Below are positions 1 through 7,127 of a stretch of 24,673 nt of DNA, piece after piece. Numbering within the stretch: position 1 is the first letter of the stretch; each line of letters begins with the position of its first letter. The position numbers were made by a program, and so were the translations under genes. The DNA is from CAG-791 sp002390025 (GTDB lineage Bacteria > Bacillota > Clostridia > Lachnospirales > Lachnospiraceae). The notes under the pieces were generated by a model that worked only from the letters and a program-made list of their open reading frames with translations, searched no databases and was not told the origin of the DNA. The stretch lies in assembly GCA_946543465.1 (NCBI GenBank), contig CAMNLR010000086.1:1-24673 (forward strand), written 5' to 3'.

Positions 1-1057
1 CAAGTTCGAGGGCAACAACACCAGCGGCAGCCACAAGCTCAATTCCGCCATTGCCCAGGCCTATTATGCCAAGAAGCAGGGCCTCAAGGGTGTGACGACA
101 GAGACCGGTGCCGGTCAGTGGGGCACTGCCCTTTCCATGGCCTGCTCCTATTTTGACCTGGACTGCAAGGTCTACATGGTCAAGGTCTCCTATGAGCAGA
201 AGCCTTTCCGCCGCGAAGTCATGCGCACTTACGGTGCCTCTGTCGTGCCGTCTCCTTCGGAGACGACTGAAGTCGGCAAGAAGATCCTCGCCGAGCATCC
301 CGGCACGACCGGAAGTCTTGGCTGCGCGATTTCCGAGGCAGTGGAGGTCGCCACAAAGAATCCCGGCTACCGCTATGTTCTTGGCAGTGTGCTGAACCAG
401 GTCCTGCTGCACCAGTCCGTCATCGGTCTGGAGACCAAGATCGCCCTGGATAAATACGGCATCAAGCCCGACATGATCATCGGCTGCGCCGGCGGCGGCT
501 CTAACCTGGGCGGTCTGATCGCTCCCTTCATGGGCGAGAAGCTGCGCGGCGAGGCGGATTACCGCATTATCGCTGTCGAGCCCGCTTCCTGCCCCAGCTT
601 CACACGCGGCACCTTTGCCTATGACTTCTGCGACACCGGCATGATCTGCCCGCTGGCCAAGATGTACACGCTGGGCAGCAGCTTCATTCCGTCTCCCAAC
701 CATGCAGGCGGCCTTCGCTTCCATGGTATGAGCACAACCCTCTCCCAGCTCTACCATGACGGCTTCATGGAGGCCGTGAGCGTCGACCAGAGCAGTGTCT
801 TCGAAGCTGCCGAGCAGTTTGCACGCGTCGAGGGTATCCTCCCTGCCCCCGAGAGCTCTCATGCCATCCGCGTTGCCATCGACGAAGCCCTCAAGTGCAA
901 AGAGACCGGCGAGGAGAAGACCATCGTCTTCGGCCTGACCGGCACAGGTTACTTTGACCTGGTCGCCTACCAGAAATACAACGACGGCGAGATGACCGAC
1001 GAGATCCCGACCGACGAGCAGATCGCTGCATCTGTTGCCAGGCTGCCTAAGGTGTGA
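1..1057 (+). CDS. trpB: Tryptophan synthase beta chain, TrpB2 type (5' partial)
   Basis: The 5' end is cut by the window; the frame is open from base 2, beginning KFEGNNTSGSHKLNSA. TrpB condenses indole with L-serine to L-tryptophan using PLP in the cytoplasm. HKLNSA carries the PLP-binding lysine, ETGAGQWG matches the serine/indole-site motif, and CAGGGSNLGG is the phosphate-binding glycine loop. The HKLN form and the insertion-rich C-terminal half fit the TrpB2 (TrpB-related) branch rather than TrpB1 paired with TrpA. No trpA follows, consistent with a stand-alone indole-salvage role, although upstream genes cannot be seen. The TGA stop lies inside a 16-bp tandem duplication of a REP-like repeat. 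The family call is firm; the TrpB2 subtype is somewhat less certain. Confidence 0.93.
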   Translation, partial: KFEGNNTSGSHKLNSAIAQAYYAKKQGLKGVTTETGAGQWGTALSMACSYFDLDCKVYMVKVSYEQKPFRREVMRTYGASVVPSPSETTEVGKKILAEHPGTTGSLGCAISEAVEVATKNPGYRYVLGSVLNQVLLHQSVIGLETKIALDKYGIKPDMIIGCAGGGSNLGGLIAPFMGEKLRGEADYRIIAVEPASCPSFTRGTFAYDFCDTGMICPLAKMYTLGSSFIPSPNHAGGLRFHGMSTTLSQLYHDGFMEAVSVDQSSVFEAAEQFARVEGILPAPESSHAIRVAIDEALKCKETGEEKTIVFGLTGTGYFDLVAYQKYNDGEMTDEIPTDEQIAASVARLPKV

Positions 1058-1100
1058 GTGTCAAGGGGACTGAGTGTCAAGGGGACGGTTCCTTTGACAA
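1055..1100 (+). repeat. REP-like element, first copy, with 16-bp tandem duplication over the trpB stop
   Basis: TGAGTGTCAAGGGGAC occurs at 1055-1070 and again immediately at 1071-1086. The second copy continues into a full repeat (GTGTCAAGGGGACGGTTCC then TTTGACAA), which ends at 1100. The outer bases GTGTCAA and TTTGACAA form the palindromic arms of the family. The first TGA of the duplication is the trpB stop codon. Confidence 0.85.
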
Positions 1101-1291
1101 TACGAGAGTGCCGGATAAACCGTTTCATTGACGGACAATAGTCGTACTTGCAAAAAAGGACATCATGCGTGTGAAATGCTGAGCGCACCTGGTGCCCGGG
1201 TGAAACGGATGAAAACTGAATAATTTGTAATCTGAACCCCCTTTTTCTTCGATCCCTCTCTGTTATGCCGCGAAGAAAAGGGGGGTATCTG
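1101..1291. other. Intergenic DNA with a 16-bp imperfect inverted repeat
   Basis: No convincing gene is seen here. The arm at 1236-1251 (ACCCCCTTTTTCTTCG) and the arm at 1271-1286 (CGAAGAAAAGGGGGGT) are complementary at 15 of 16 positions around a 19-nt loop. No T-run follows either arm directly, so this is not a textbook terminator. It could still fold in RNA from either strand. Confidence 0.6.
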
Positions 1292-1321
1292 GTGTCAGGG
1301 GGACGGTTCTTTTGACAACAC
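1292..1321 (+). repeat. REP-like element, second copy (forward)
   Basis: The unit begins GTGTCAGGGGGACGGTTC and ends TTTTGACAACAC. It has palindromic ends and the shared GGGACGGTTC core, in the same orientation as the copy beside trpB. Confidence 0.85.
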
Positions 1322-1331
1322 GGTGTCATCT

Positions 1332-1393
1332 GTGTCAGGGGGACGGTTCTTTTTGCAGCACGAAGTTGTCAGAGGAACCGTCCCCCTGACAAC
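1332..1393. repeat. Head-to-head pair of REP-like elements (BIME-like hairpin)
   Basis: A forward unit (from 1332, GTGTCAGGGGGACGGTTC) faces an inverted unit (1365-1393, ending GAACCGTCCCCCTGACAAC). The two cores can form a perfect 16-bp stem, GTCAGGGGGACGGTTC with GAACCGTCCCCCTGAC. The inverted unit alone is also a hairpin, with arms GTTGTCAG and CTGACAAC. Paired inverted REPs next to a RAYT gene are the arrangement known as a BIME. Confidence 0.85.
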
Positions 1394-1496
1394 TTTGACA
1401 ATTTGTGCGAAAATCACAAGAATCATTGTTTTCGTAGTTTAGTTGGAACAACCTATTCCTCTATGTTTCGGAATTTGCTAACATGGGCATCACATC

Positions 1497-1523
1497 TTGT
1501 CAAAGGGACGGTTCTTTTGACAA
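1497..1523 (+). repeat. REP-like element just upstream of the RAYT gene
   Basis: The unit runs TTGTCAAAGGGACGGTTC then TTTTGACAA, with 8-bp complementary arms (TTGTCAAA/TTTGACAA). It ends 42 bp before the transposase start codon, so it would sit in the 5' untranslated region or the promoter. Confidence 0.85.
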
Positions 1524-1565
1524 CTTGCAGTTTTTAATGCAGAAGATGAGACGAGAGGAGAAATC

Positions 1566-2306
1566 ATGCCACGCCAGGCCAGAAAGTTTTCTGAAAGCGG
1601 TTATTTTCATGCGATGCAGAGAGGGATTGGAAAGCAATTACTGTTTGAGACGCCCGATGATTATCGGTTTTATCTGAGGATGCTTGAGAAGTATAGCAGA
1701 GAGACGGGAGTGGCTGTGTGTGCTTACTGTCTTATGGAAAACCACACTCATTTACTTCTTCATGACAAAGAAAAGAAAATCTCGGAATTCATGAAAAAAA
1801 TAGGGATACGCTACTCTCATTATTTTAATCAGAAATATGAAAGGGTAGGGCATTTGTTTCAGGATCGTTATCGCAGTGAACCGGTGGAGGATGAAGCATA
1901 CCTGATTACCGTAACAAGATATATCCTGAATAATCCGCAAAAGGCAGGAGTCTGTCCGGCAAAGGATTATCAATGGAGCAGCTATTGCTGTTTTGGTGAC
2001 AGTTCTTCATTTGTAGACATGAGTGTCATAAAGTCTCTGTTGGGGGATAAAAAAGCTTTTGACGCGTATTTAGAGGAAGAGAATGATGATGAGTGCATGG
2101 AGTTCGATACAGGAGTGAGGTATGATGACAAGTGGGCGCTCCGGGTGATTCACTGCCAATTAAAGGGGCAGAGCGGAACAAATCTTCAGAGAATGGACAG
2201 GGAGGAACGGGATAGAACGCTCAGAGCGCTGAAAAAAGCAGGTTTGAGCATCCGCCAGTTGGAGCGGTTGACAGGGATTAATCGAGGTGTGATTCAGAAA
2301 GCGTGA
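1566..2306 (+). CDS. REP-associated tyrosine transposase (RAYT, Y1/IS200-like HUH family)
   Basis: This 246-aa protein belongs to the Y1 transposase superfamily, single-strand DNA endonucleases that use an HUH motif and a catalytic tyrosine. ENHTHLLL gives the metal-binding H60 and H62. RYILNNP gives the likely nucleophile Y119, followed by the typical NPQKAG. The N-terminal MPRQARKFSESGYFHAMQRG is characteristic of RAYTs. The C-terminal part (LKKAGLSIRQLERLTGINRGVIQKA region) is a helix-turn-helix-like segment found in clostridial members. The start is set by AGAGGAG about 7 nt upstream of ATG. The gene is visibly more AT-rich (ATA, AGA, AAT codons) than its neighbours, suggesting horizontal origin. 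REP-like units flank it on both sides, and these are its probable substrates. It appears intact. Confidence 0.92.
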   Translation: MPRQARKFSESGYFHAMQRGIGKQLLFETPDDYRFYLRMLEKYSRETGVAVCAYCLMENHTHLLLHDKEKKISEFMKKIGIRYSHYFNQKYERVGHLFQDRYRSEPVEDEAYLITVTRYILNNPQKAGVCPAKDYQWSSYCCFGDSSSFVDMSVIKSLLGDKKAFDAYLEEENDDECMEFDTGVRYDDKWALRVIHCQLKGQSGTNLQRMDREERDRTLRALKKAGLSIRQLERLTGINRGVIQKA

Positions 2307-2319
2307 TGTCAGATATTAA

Positions 2320-2366
2320 AGGGACGGTTCCTCCGGCAGCCAAATGGTGCCAGGGGAACCGTCCCT
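2320..2366. repeat. REP core inverted pair forming a hairpin after the RAYT gene
   Basis: AGGGACGGTTCC (2320-2331) and GGAACCGTCCCT (2355-2366) form a perfect 12-bp stem. Inside the loop GGCA and TGCC can pair further. It starts 14 bp after the RAYT stop and lacks the usual outer GTGTCA arms. It may be a transposase recognition hairpin or act as a transcription barrier. Confidence 0.75.
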
Positions 2367-2399
2367 GTCCTTATCATTGACGTAAAATTTTAGGGTTCA

Positions 2400-2464
2400 G
2401 TGTTGTCAGAGGAACCGTCCCCCTGACACTTCAGTGTTGTCAAAGGAACCGTCCCCCTGACAAC
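2400..2464 (-). repeat. Two tandem REP-like elements (inverse orientation)
   Basis: Two direct copies start 34 bp apart (2400 and 2434). Each begins GTGTTGTCA and contains GGAACCGTCCCCCTGACA, the reverse complement of the units left of the RAYT gene. The right copy ends 17 bp from the sstT stop codon, and a further partial CCCCTGACAA follows. Units at the far left and far right of the RAYT gene therefore face each other. Confidence 0.85.
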
Positions 2465-2480
2465 CACCCCTGACAATCAG

Positions 2481-3773
2481 TTATCTGCTGTATTTGCCTT
2501 TGCGCTTCTTATTTTTGCCGGCTTTGCTTCCGCCGAGGAAATCCGGCAGCGGACGGCCTTCTTTGCGCCACTCTGCATACTCGGCAGTGGCTGCGAAGAG
2601 AACGTCACCGGAGGAGTTAAGGGCAGTCTCGACACTGTCCTGAACAACGCCGATGATGAAGCCGACGCCGACAACCTGCATGGCGACATCAGGAGAAATG
2701 CCGAACAGGGAGCAGGCCATGGGAATCAGAAGCAGAGATCCGCCGGCAACGCCCGATGCGCCGCAGGCTGCAAGGGCGGAGAGAACGGACAGGACAATGG
2801 CGGTTCCGAAGCTTACCTCGACGCCGACTGTATTGGCGGCGGCAAGTGTCATAACAGTGATGGTGATCGCGGCGCCGTCCATGTTGATGGTTGCGCCCAG
2901 CGGGATGGAGACGGAATAGACGTCTTTATCCAGGCCAAGCTCCTCGCAGAGCTCCATGTTGACGGGAATGTTTGCGGCGGAGCTTCTGGTGAAGAAGGCG
3001 GTGAAGCCGCTCTGGCGCAGGCATTTCCAGACCAGCGGATAGGGATTTGTCTTGAGGATGAATCCTACAATGATCGGGTTGATGATCAGGGAGACAGTCA
3101 GCATGCAGCCTACCAGCACTGCAAGGAGCTTGCCGTAACCCATAAAGGCCTTGAAGCCGCTGCCGGTGACGGTGGAGTAGACCAGACCGCAGATACCGAA
3201 GGGAGCGAGGTTGATGATCCAGCGGACGCCCTGGGAAACTGCCTCGGCGATATCGCTGAGGAACTGTCTGGTTGTGTCAGAGGCGAAGCCCTTGAGAGCC
3301 ATGCCCATGATTGCGGACCAGAAGAGGATGCCCATATAGTTTGCGCTGACCGTGGCCTGAATCGGGTTGACAATAATGTTCATGAGAAGATTGTAAAGGA
3401 CTTCTCCGAGGCCGCCGGGAGCTGCCTGTTCTACACTGTCGACAGCCAGATCGAGGGTCTGGGGGAAAGCAAAGCTGAAGAGGACAGCGATAAAAGCAGC
3501 CAGAAATGTGGTGAGCATATACAGGAAGATGACCAGTCCGAAACGGCTGTCAAGCTTGGAAGAGCCCTGGCACAGAGAGCTCATGACGAGCACGGCGACC
3601 AGGACCGGAGCAATTGCCTTCAGGGCGCCGACGAACAGATCACCGAAGATGCCGATGAAGGTCGCCTTGGGCAGTGCTACGGCGAGAATGGCGCCGATGA
3701 CAATTCCGATTGCGATCCGAAGGATCAGACTGGTTTCGGAATACTTTTTCGCTATGAATTTGAGTGCATTCAT
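2481..3773 (-). CDS. sstT: Serine/threonine:sodium symporter SstT
   Basis: This 430-aa inner-membrane symporter of the dicarboxylate/amino acid:cation symporter (DAACS) family imports L-serine and L-threonine with sodium. The N-terminus (RIAIGIVIGAILAVALP) opens a series of hydrophobic segments. Family signatures are FFTRSSAANIPVN (the serine-rich re-entrant loop), GATINMDGAAITITVMTLAAA, and the C-terminal GVVQDSVETALNSSGDVLFAATAEY, which is typical of SstT rather than GltP. The C-terminal tail is basic (SKAGKNKKRKGKYSR). The start is supported by AAAGGGGG upstream of ATG. A strong sigma-A promoter lies about 150 nt upstream with a structured leader. The gene is monocistronic and convergent with the RAYT gene. 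Confidence 0.95.
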   Translation of the reverse strand: MNALKFIAKKYSETSLILRIAIGIVIGAILAVALPKATFIGIFGDLFVGALKAIAPVLVAVLVMSSLCQGSSKLDSRFGLVIFLYMLTTFLAAFIAVLFSFAFPQTLDLAVDSVEQAAPGGLGEVLYNLLMNIIVNPIQATVSANYMGILFWSAIMGMALKGFASDTTRQFLSDIAEAVSQGVRWIINLAPFGICGLVYSTVTGSGFKAFMGYGKLLAVLVGCMLTVSLIINPIIVGFILKTNPYPLVWKCLRQSGFTAFFTRSSAANIPVNMELCEELGLDKDVYSVSIPLGATINMDGAAITITVMTLAAANTVGVEVSFGTAIVLSVLSALAACGASGVAGGSLLLIPMACSLFGISPDVAMQVVGVGFIIGVVQDSVETALNSSGDVLFAATAEYAEWRKEGRPLPDFLGGSKAGKNKKRKGKYSR

Positions 3774-3888
3774 GAAGTGGTAAACCCCCTTTAAAAATAG
3801 AATTTCATTTTCCCCTTTTAATGCCGGTCATTCAGGATCCGCCGCAGAATTTGCGCGGTGAAGCATTCATTGCCGCAATAAAAGAGAC

Positions 3889-3951
3889 AGCCGCCAGGCC
3901 TTACGAACTGACGGCTTTGACTATTATAACCACATGATTTTTTTCCGTCAA
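3889..3951 (-). promoter_or_regulatory. sstT promoter and 5'-terminal stem-loop
   Basis: On the minus strand TTGACG (3946-3951), a 17-nt spacer and TATAAT (3923-3928) make a near-consensus sigma-A promoter. The predicted transcript would begin near 3916, exactly at a 9-bp stem (AGCCGTCAG with CTGGCGGCT, one G-U pair, 10-nt loop; 3889-3916). The leader to the sstT start is about 140 nt. The stem-loop could stabilise the 5' end of the mRNA. A known riboswitch was not recognised. Confidence 0.8.
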
Positions 3952-3993
3952 CAGGATGAAACCCGAGGGCAGTTCCACGAGTCCGGGGAAAAA

Positions 3994-4052
3994 GTGTCAA
4001 AAGAACCGTCCCCCTGACAATGAAAGTGTCAAAAGAACCGTCCCCCTGACAA
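3994..4052 (-). repeat. Two tandem REP-like elements, one overlapping the glucosidase 3' end
   Basis: Two 27-bp copies (3994-4020 and 4026-4052), each GTGTCAAAAGAACCGTCC then CCCTGACAA, repeat with a 32-bp period. The copy at 4026-4052 extends into the glucosidase reading frame and contributes its last codons and its TGA stop at 4029-4031. Confidence 0.88.
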
Positions 4053-5807
4053 TTCCATTACCACGGTGCGGTATCCCGAAAGGGTGATCTTGCGGTCCGT
4101 GACCGGAAGGTCTCTGCCCGGGCAGTTGTCGAGCAGGATCTTTTTGGCCTTTGCGGGCAGGGGGAGGGTGCGCGTCTCTTTTCCGTAGTTGGAGAGTACG
4201 AGGATCGTCTGTCCGGAGGAGCGGCGCAGATAGGAGAGGATGCAGGATTCATCTGCCAGGTAGGGCTCGAAGGAGCCGTATAGCAGAGTTTCGCTGTACT
4301 GCGGGTTTTTGCGCAGGGCGATCAGGTCCCGGTAGAAGCGGAAAAGGGACGCGGGATCCTTGACCTGCTGTTCCAGGTTGATCTTTGTGAAATTCGGATT
4401 GACCTGCAGCCAGGGCCTGCCGGTGGTGAAGCCGGCGGCGTGGGCGGCGCTCCATTGGAAGGGCGTGCGGGCGTTGTCGCGGCCGTTGCGCTCGATGGCG
4501 CGCAGGGCATCTTGCTCGGAGACTCCCTGCCGGCGCATGACTTTCCAGGCGTCCAGGGAGGCGATGTCATCGACCTCGTCGATGCTCTGCAGGGGGTAAT
4601 TCTCCATGCCGATCTCCTGTCCCTGGTAGATCCAGGGCAGGCCTTTTACAAAGAAATAGACGGCGGCCAGGGCCTTTTTGGCTGTGAGCCGCATCTCTTC
4701 ATCCATGCTCTGCATATCCTGCGGGGGGATGTAACGGCTGACGCCCCGGGGCTCATCGTGGTTTTCGATGATGTTGGAAATAAAACCGATGTCCGCGACT
4801 TTTTTCTGTGTGTCGAAAAGACACTGTCTGTAGTCATCGGGCGTAATGCCTTTGTTCTTGTGCCAGCCGGCCGGAGAGCTGCCCCAGACAGTCTCCGAGA
4901 AGTCAAACATGGAGGAGAAATAGCCGTTGTCTCCGATGAAGGCGGGCAATTCCTCCGCTTTTTCATTGAAGACTTCTCCGACGGTAAAGGCCTGATGGGG
5001 CTTAAAGGTCCGGTCGCGCATTTCACCCAGGAATTCTCCCACACCGGAGGCCTCCTGCAGCATGCGGCCGATGGTGCAGAGCCCGTCCGCGCGGTCGGGT
5101 GCATAGCTGCGGAAAGGCAGGGCCTTTTTGATGTTGATGATGGCATCGATCCGGAAGCCGGCAAGACCCTTGTCCAGCCACCAGTTGATCATGGTGTAGA
5201 TTTCTTCGCGGACTTTGGGGTTCTCCCAGTTGAGATCGGGCTGTTTTCTGTGAAAAACATGCAGATAGAACCAGTCCTCGTGCCCGGGAAGTTTCTCCCA
5301 GACCGGACCGCCGAAATAGGAGCGCCAGTTGCAGGGCAGGACATAGCCGTCGGGTGAGCAGACGGAATACTCCGTCTCTAAGCCTGAACCGGGGACAGGA
5401 GCCTGTGCCTTTTCCAGTTTCCGAAGATAGAAGTACTGTCCGTATTCCCCCTCGGGGTCTGCGCAGGCTTTTTTGAACCATTCGTGTTCGTCGGAGCAGT
5501 GGTTTACGACCAGGTCCATGACGATGTAGAGGTCCCGTTTTTTCGCCTCCCGCAGAAGGCGGTCCATGTCCTCCATGGTACCGAAGCGCGGGTCAATCTC
5601 ATAGTAATCAGAGATGTCGTAACCCTGGTCGGCCAGGGGAGAGCGGTAGACCGGGGAGAGCCATATGATATCCACGCCGAGATCTTTGAGGTAGTCGAGT
5701 TTTTCAATGATGCCCGGGATATCTCCGATCCCGTCGCCGTTGGAATCATAGAAGCTTTTGGGATAAATCTGATACGCGACTTTATCGTGCCACCACTGTC
5801 TTTTCAT
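4029..5807 (-). CDS. malL: Oligo-1,6-glucosidase / alpha-glucosidase (GH13, MalL-like)
   Basis: This 592-aa cytoplasmic GH13 enzyme releases glucose from the non-reducing end of short alpha-glucans such as isomaltose or maltose-type oligosaccharides. WWHDKVAYQIYPKSFYDSNGDGIGD is the family's N-terminus. Conserved regions are DLVVNH (98-103), GFRIDAI with nucleophile D221, TVGEV with acid/base E278, and ENHDEPR with stabilising D351. The residue after the nucleophile is Ala, where oligo-1,6-glucosidases usually have Val and maltases often Thr, so linkage preference is open. The start is ATG at 5807 with GGAGG 8 nt upstream; the frame stays open to 5900, but that stretch is a low-complexity leader. 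The C-terminus ELSGGRFF comes from an inserted REP unit. No sugar transporter lies beside it. Confidence 0.93.
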   Translation of the reverse strand: MKRQWWHDKVAYQIYPKSFYDSNGDGIGDIPGIIEKLDYLKDLGVDIIWLSPVYRSPLADQGYDISDYYEIDPRFGTMEDMDRLLREAKKRDLYIVMDLVVNHCSDEHEWFKKACADPEGEYGQYFYLRKLEKAQAPVPGSGLETEYSVCSPDGYVLPCNWRSYFGGPVWEKLPGHEDWFYLHVFHRKQPDLNWENPKVREEIYTMINWWLDKGLAGFRIDAIINIKKALPFRSYAPDRADGLCTIGRMLQEASGVGEFLGEMRDRTFKPHQAFTVGEVFNEKAEELPAFIGDNGYFSSMFDFSETVWGSSPAGWHKNKGITPDDYRQCLFDTQKKVADIGFISNIIENHDEPRGVSRYIPPQDMQSMDEEMRLTAKKALAAVYFFVKGLPWIYQGQEIGMENYPLQSIDEVDDIASLDAWKVMRRQGVSEQDALRAIERNGRDNARTPFQWSAAHAAGFTTGRPWLQVNPNFTKINLEQQVKDPASLFRFYRDLIALRKNPQYSETLLYGSFEPYLADESCILSYLRRSSGQTILVLSNYGKETRTLPLPAKAKKILLDNCPGRDLPVTDRKITLSGYRTVVMELSGGRFF

Positions 5808-5820
5808 TTGGGAAACCTCC

Positions 5821-5848
5821 ATTATGGGTATGGGAATGGGTATGGGAG
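5821..5848 (-). repeat. Short GGGTAT/GGGAAT tandem repeat in the glucosidase leader
   Basis: Just upstream of the glucosidase ribosome binding site, four 6-bp units of the type ATGGGT/ATGGGA follow each other. In the open upstream frame they would read Pro-Ile repeated, a sign of low-complexity non-coding sequence rather than protein. It may be length-variable. Confidence 0.5.
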
Positions 5849-6068
5849 CCGCATTCCGGCTGTATTGCCGTGAGTCGGCGCATACATCCTGTGATCGCAT
5901 CAGAGAAAAGGCTTTTGCGTATTTCTCTTTGCGGGATGCAGCTCTGGCGAGTGACAGGTCGAAAAAGAAGGGTGTAGATGAGCTGCACTGATGCGGCGGG
6001 CATGCAATTTAGGGATCCGGCGTGACCGGGGCGCCTGGCGAAAGAGAGCTCCGGCCCCGTATACTGCC

Positions 6069-6097
6069 ATTATAGCAGAAACAGGAGAGGCGGTGAA
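6069..6097 (-). promoter_or_regulatory. Promoter of the glucosidase gene, extended -10
   Basis: On the minus strand TGCTATAAT gives an extended -10 (TATAAT, 6069-6074). With a 17-nt spacer the -35 is TTCACC (6092-6097), which lies inside the first of two 29-bp direct repeats. The leader to the start codon would be about 255 nt. Confidence 0.65.
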
Positions 6098-6187
6098 CTG
6101 CCGTGAACAGCCTGCGGGAGTATGGGGAAAGAATGCGGAGCACTTCGGATACGAAAAAGTGAACTGCCGTGAACAGCCTGGGGGAGT
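6093..6187. repeat. Pair of 29-bp direct repeats, possible operators
   Basis: The copies at 6093-6121 and 6159-6187 differ at one base and start 66 bp apart. Each contains GTGAACTGCC followed by GTGAACAGCC, that is, two near-identical 10-bp boxes. The first copy overlaps the predicted -35 of the leftward glucosidase promoter. This fits a regulator binding on one face of the helix, but a dispersed repeat is equally possible. Confidence 0.6.
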
Positions 6188-6229
6188 CCGGGAGAGACTG
6201 GGGGAGACGCGGGAGACGGCTGTATTTGG

Positions 6230-6258
6230 TTGAACTTGTAATAAAATTGCCGTATTAT
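6230..6258 (+). promoter_or_regulatory. Promoter of the DNA glycosylase gene
   Basis: TTGAAC (6230-6235), a 17-nt spacer and TATTAT (6253-6258) form a good sigma-A promoter 26 bp before the glycosylase start codon. Confidence 0.6.
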
Positions 6259-6284
6259 TCATACATATTTAAAAAGGTGGGAGT

Positions 6285-6830
6285 ATGACCACAGTGATGA
6301 AAAAAACAGAAAAAAATGAGCCGCGAAAACGGATCCTGCACCCGATTCCGCCTCTGTACAGTGCGGATTCAAGAATATTGATCCTGGGGAGTTTCCCCTC
6401 TGTCAAGTCCAGGGAGACTGCCTTTTTTTACGGGCATCCGCAGAACCGCTTCTGGAAGCTGCTGAGCCTGCTGCTTGGAGCTCCTTTTCCGGAGACGATT
6501 GCGGAGCGAAGGGCATTTCTGCTGGCACATGGGATCGCTGTGTGGGATGTGATCGCTTCCTGTGAAATTTTCGGTTCTTCAGATGCAAGTATCCGCAATG
6601 CAGTGCCCAATGATCTGCGGCAGATCCTGGACGGGGCGCAGATCCGGCAGGTTTACGTCAACGGCCAGACTGCAGGAAAACTCTATCGGAAATATCATGA
6701 GAAGCCTCTGCGGGAGATCTACGGTGATTGCGCGAAGGCGGTGATTCTGCCTTCCACAAGTCCTGCCAATGCTGCCTGGAATATGGACCGGCTGCAGGAG
6801 GCCTGGCGCGTGATTCTGGATTCTCTTTGA
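6285..6830 (+). CDS. DNA-deoxyinosine (hypoxanthine) glycosylase, UDG superfamily family 6
   Basis: This 181-aa base-excision-repair enzyme removes deaminated bases, chiefly hypoxanthine, from DNA. Family marks are LILGSFPSVKSRE (motif 1 region, residues about 30-43), GHPQNRFWKLL (about 49-59), and the C-terminal LPSTSPANA where most UDG families have an HPSP-type motif. These point to the HDG/Mug-like family 6 group. The length is typical. ATG at 6285 is preceded by AAGGTGGGAG with short spacing; ATG at 6297 is an alternative. It is the first gene of the rightward run, but a 297-bp repeat-bearing gap follows, so co-transcription with the next gene is uncertain. Confidence 0.88.
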   Translation: MTTVMKKTEKNEPRKRILHPIPPLYSADSRILILGSFPSVKSRETAFFYGHPQNRFWKLLSLLLGAPFPETIAERRAFLLAHGIAVWDVIASCEIFGSSDASIRNAVPNDLRQILDGAQIRQVYVNGQTAGKLYRKYHEKPLREIYGDCAKAVILPSTSPANAAWNMDRLQEAWRVILDSL

Positions 6831-7127
6831 GAAGCCCGGTTCGTCCTGTGCGCCCCGGACCTGCGCTGATCCTCCGCTGCTTTCGGAGCAGAGAAAAATG
6901 CTTCATGCCCATGCGGAGCAGGTCGGAGCAGGTGCGGATACTCCGACGGGCAGCACGGTCAAAAGAGATAGAAGACGCGGTCAAAAGAGATATAAGATAC
7001 GATCGATAGAGATAGAAGACGCGGTCAAAAGAGGCAGAAGACATAGTCGAAAAAAGAAAGAGGTCATAGTCAAAAGACATAGTCGAAAAGAGAAAGAAGT
7101 CATGGCCTGAAGAGAAAGAAGAAAGAC
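6831..7127 (+). repeat. Purine-rich intergenic region with 25-bp and 36-bp direct repeats
   Basis: No gene is supported in this gap. A perfect 25-bp repeat starting GAGATAGAAGACGCGGTC lies at 6965-6989 and 7009-7033 (44-bp period). It is followed by two imperfect 36-bp units at 7040-7075 and 7076-7111, each starting GACATAGTCGAAAA. The top strand is strongly purine-rich from about 6960 up to the next start codon. The open frames through it on both strands are made of the repeats themselves. Confidence 0.7.

Noticed and set aside
4440..5357. 305-codon plus-strand frame opposite the glucosidase
   Set aside because: It lies fully within the GH13 coding region, and its product resembles no family.
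5808..5900. N-terminal extension of the glucosidase to 5900
   Set aside because: The extension encodes Pro-Ile low complexity, and GGAGG sits exactly upstream of the internal ATG where family similarity starts.
5991..6233. 80-codon ORF with repeated VNCREQP
   Set aside because: The repetition comes from the 29-bp DNA repeat in a promoter region, and no ribosome binding site is seen.
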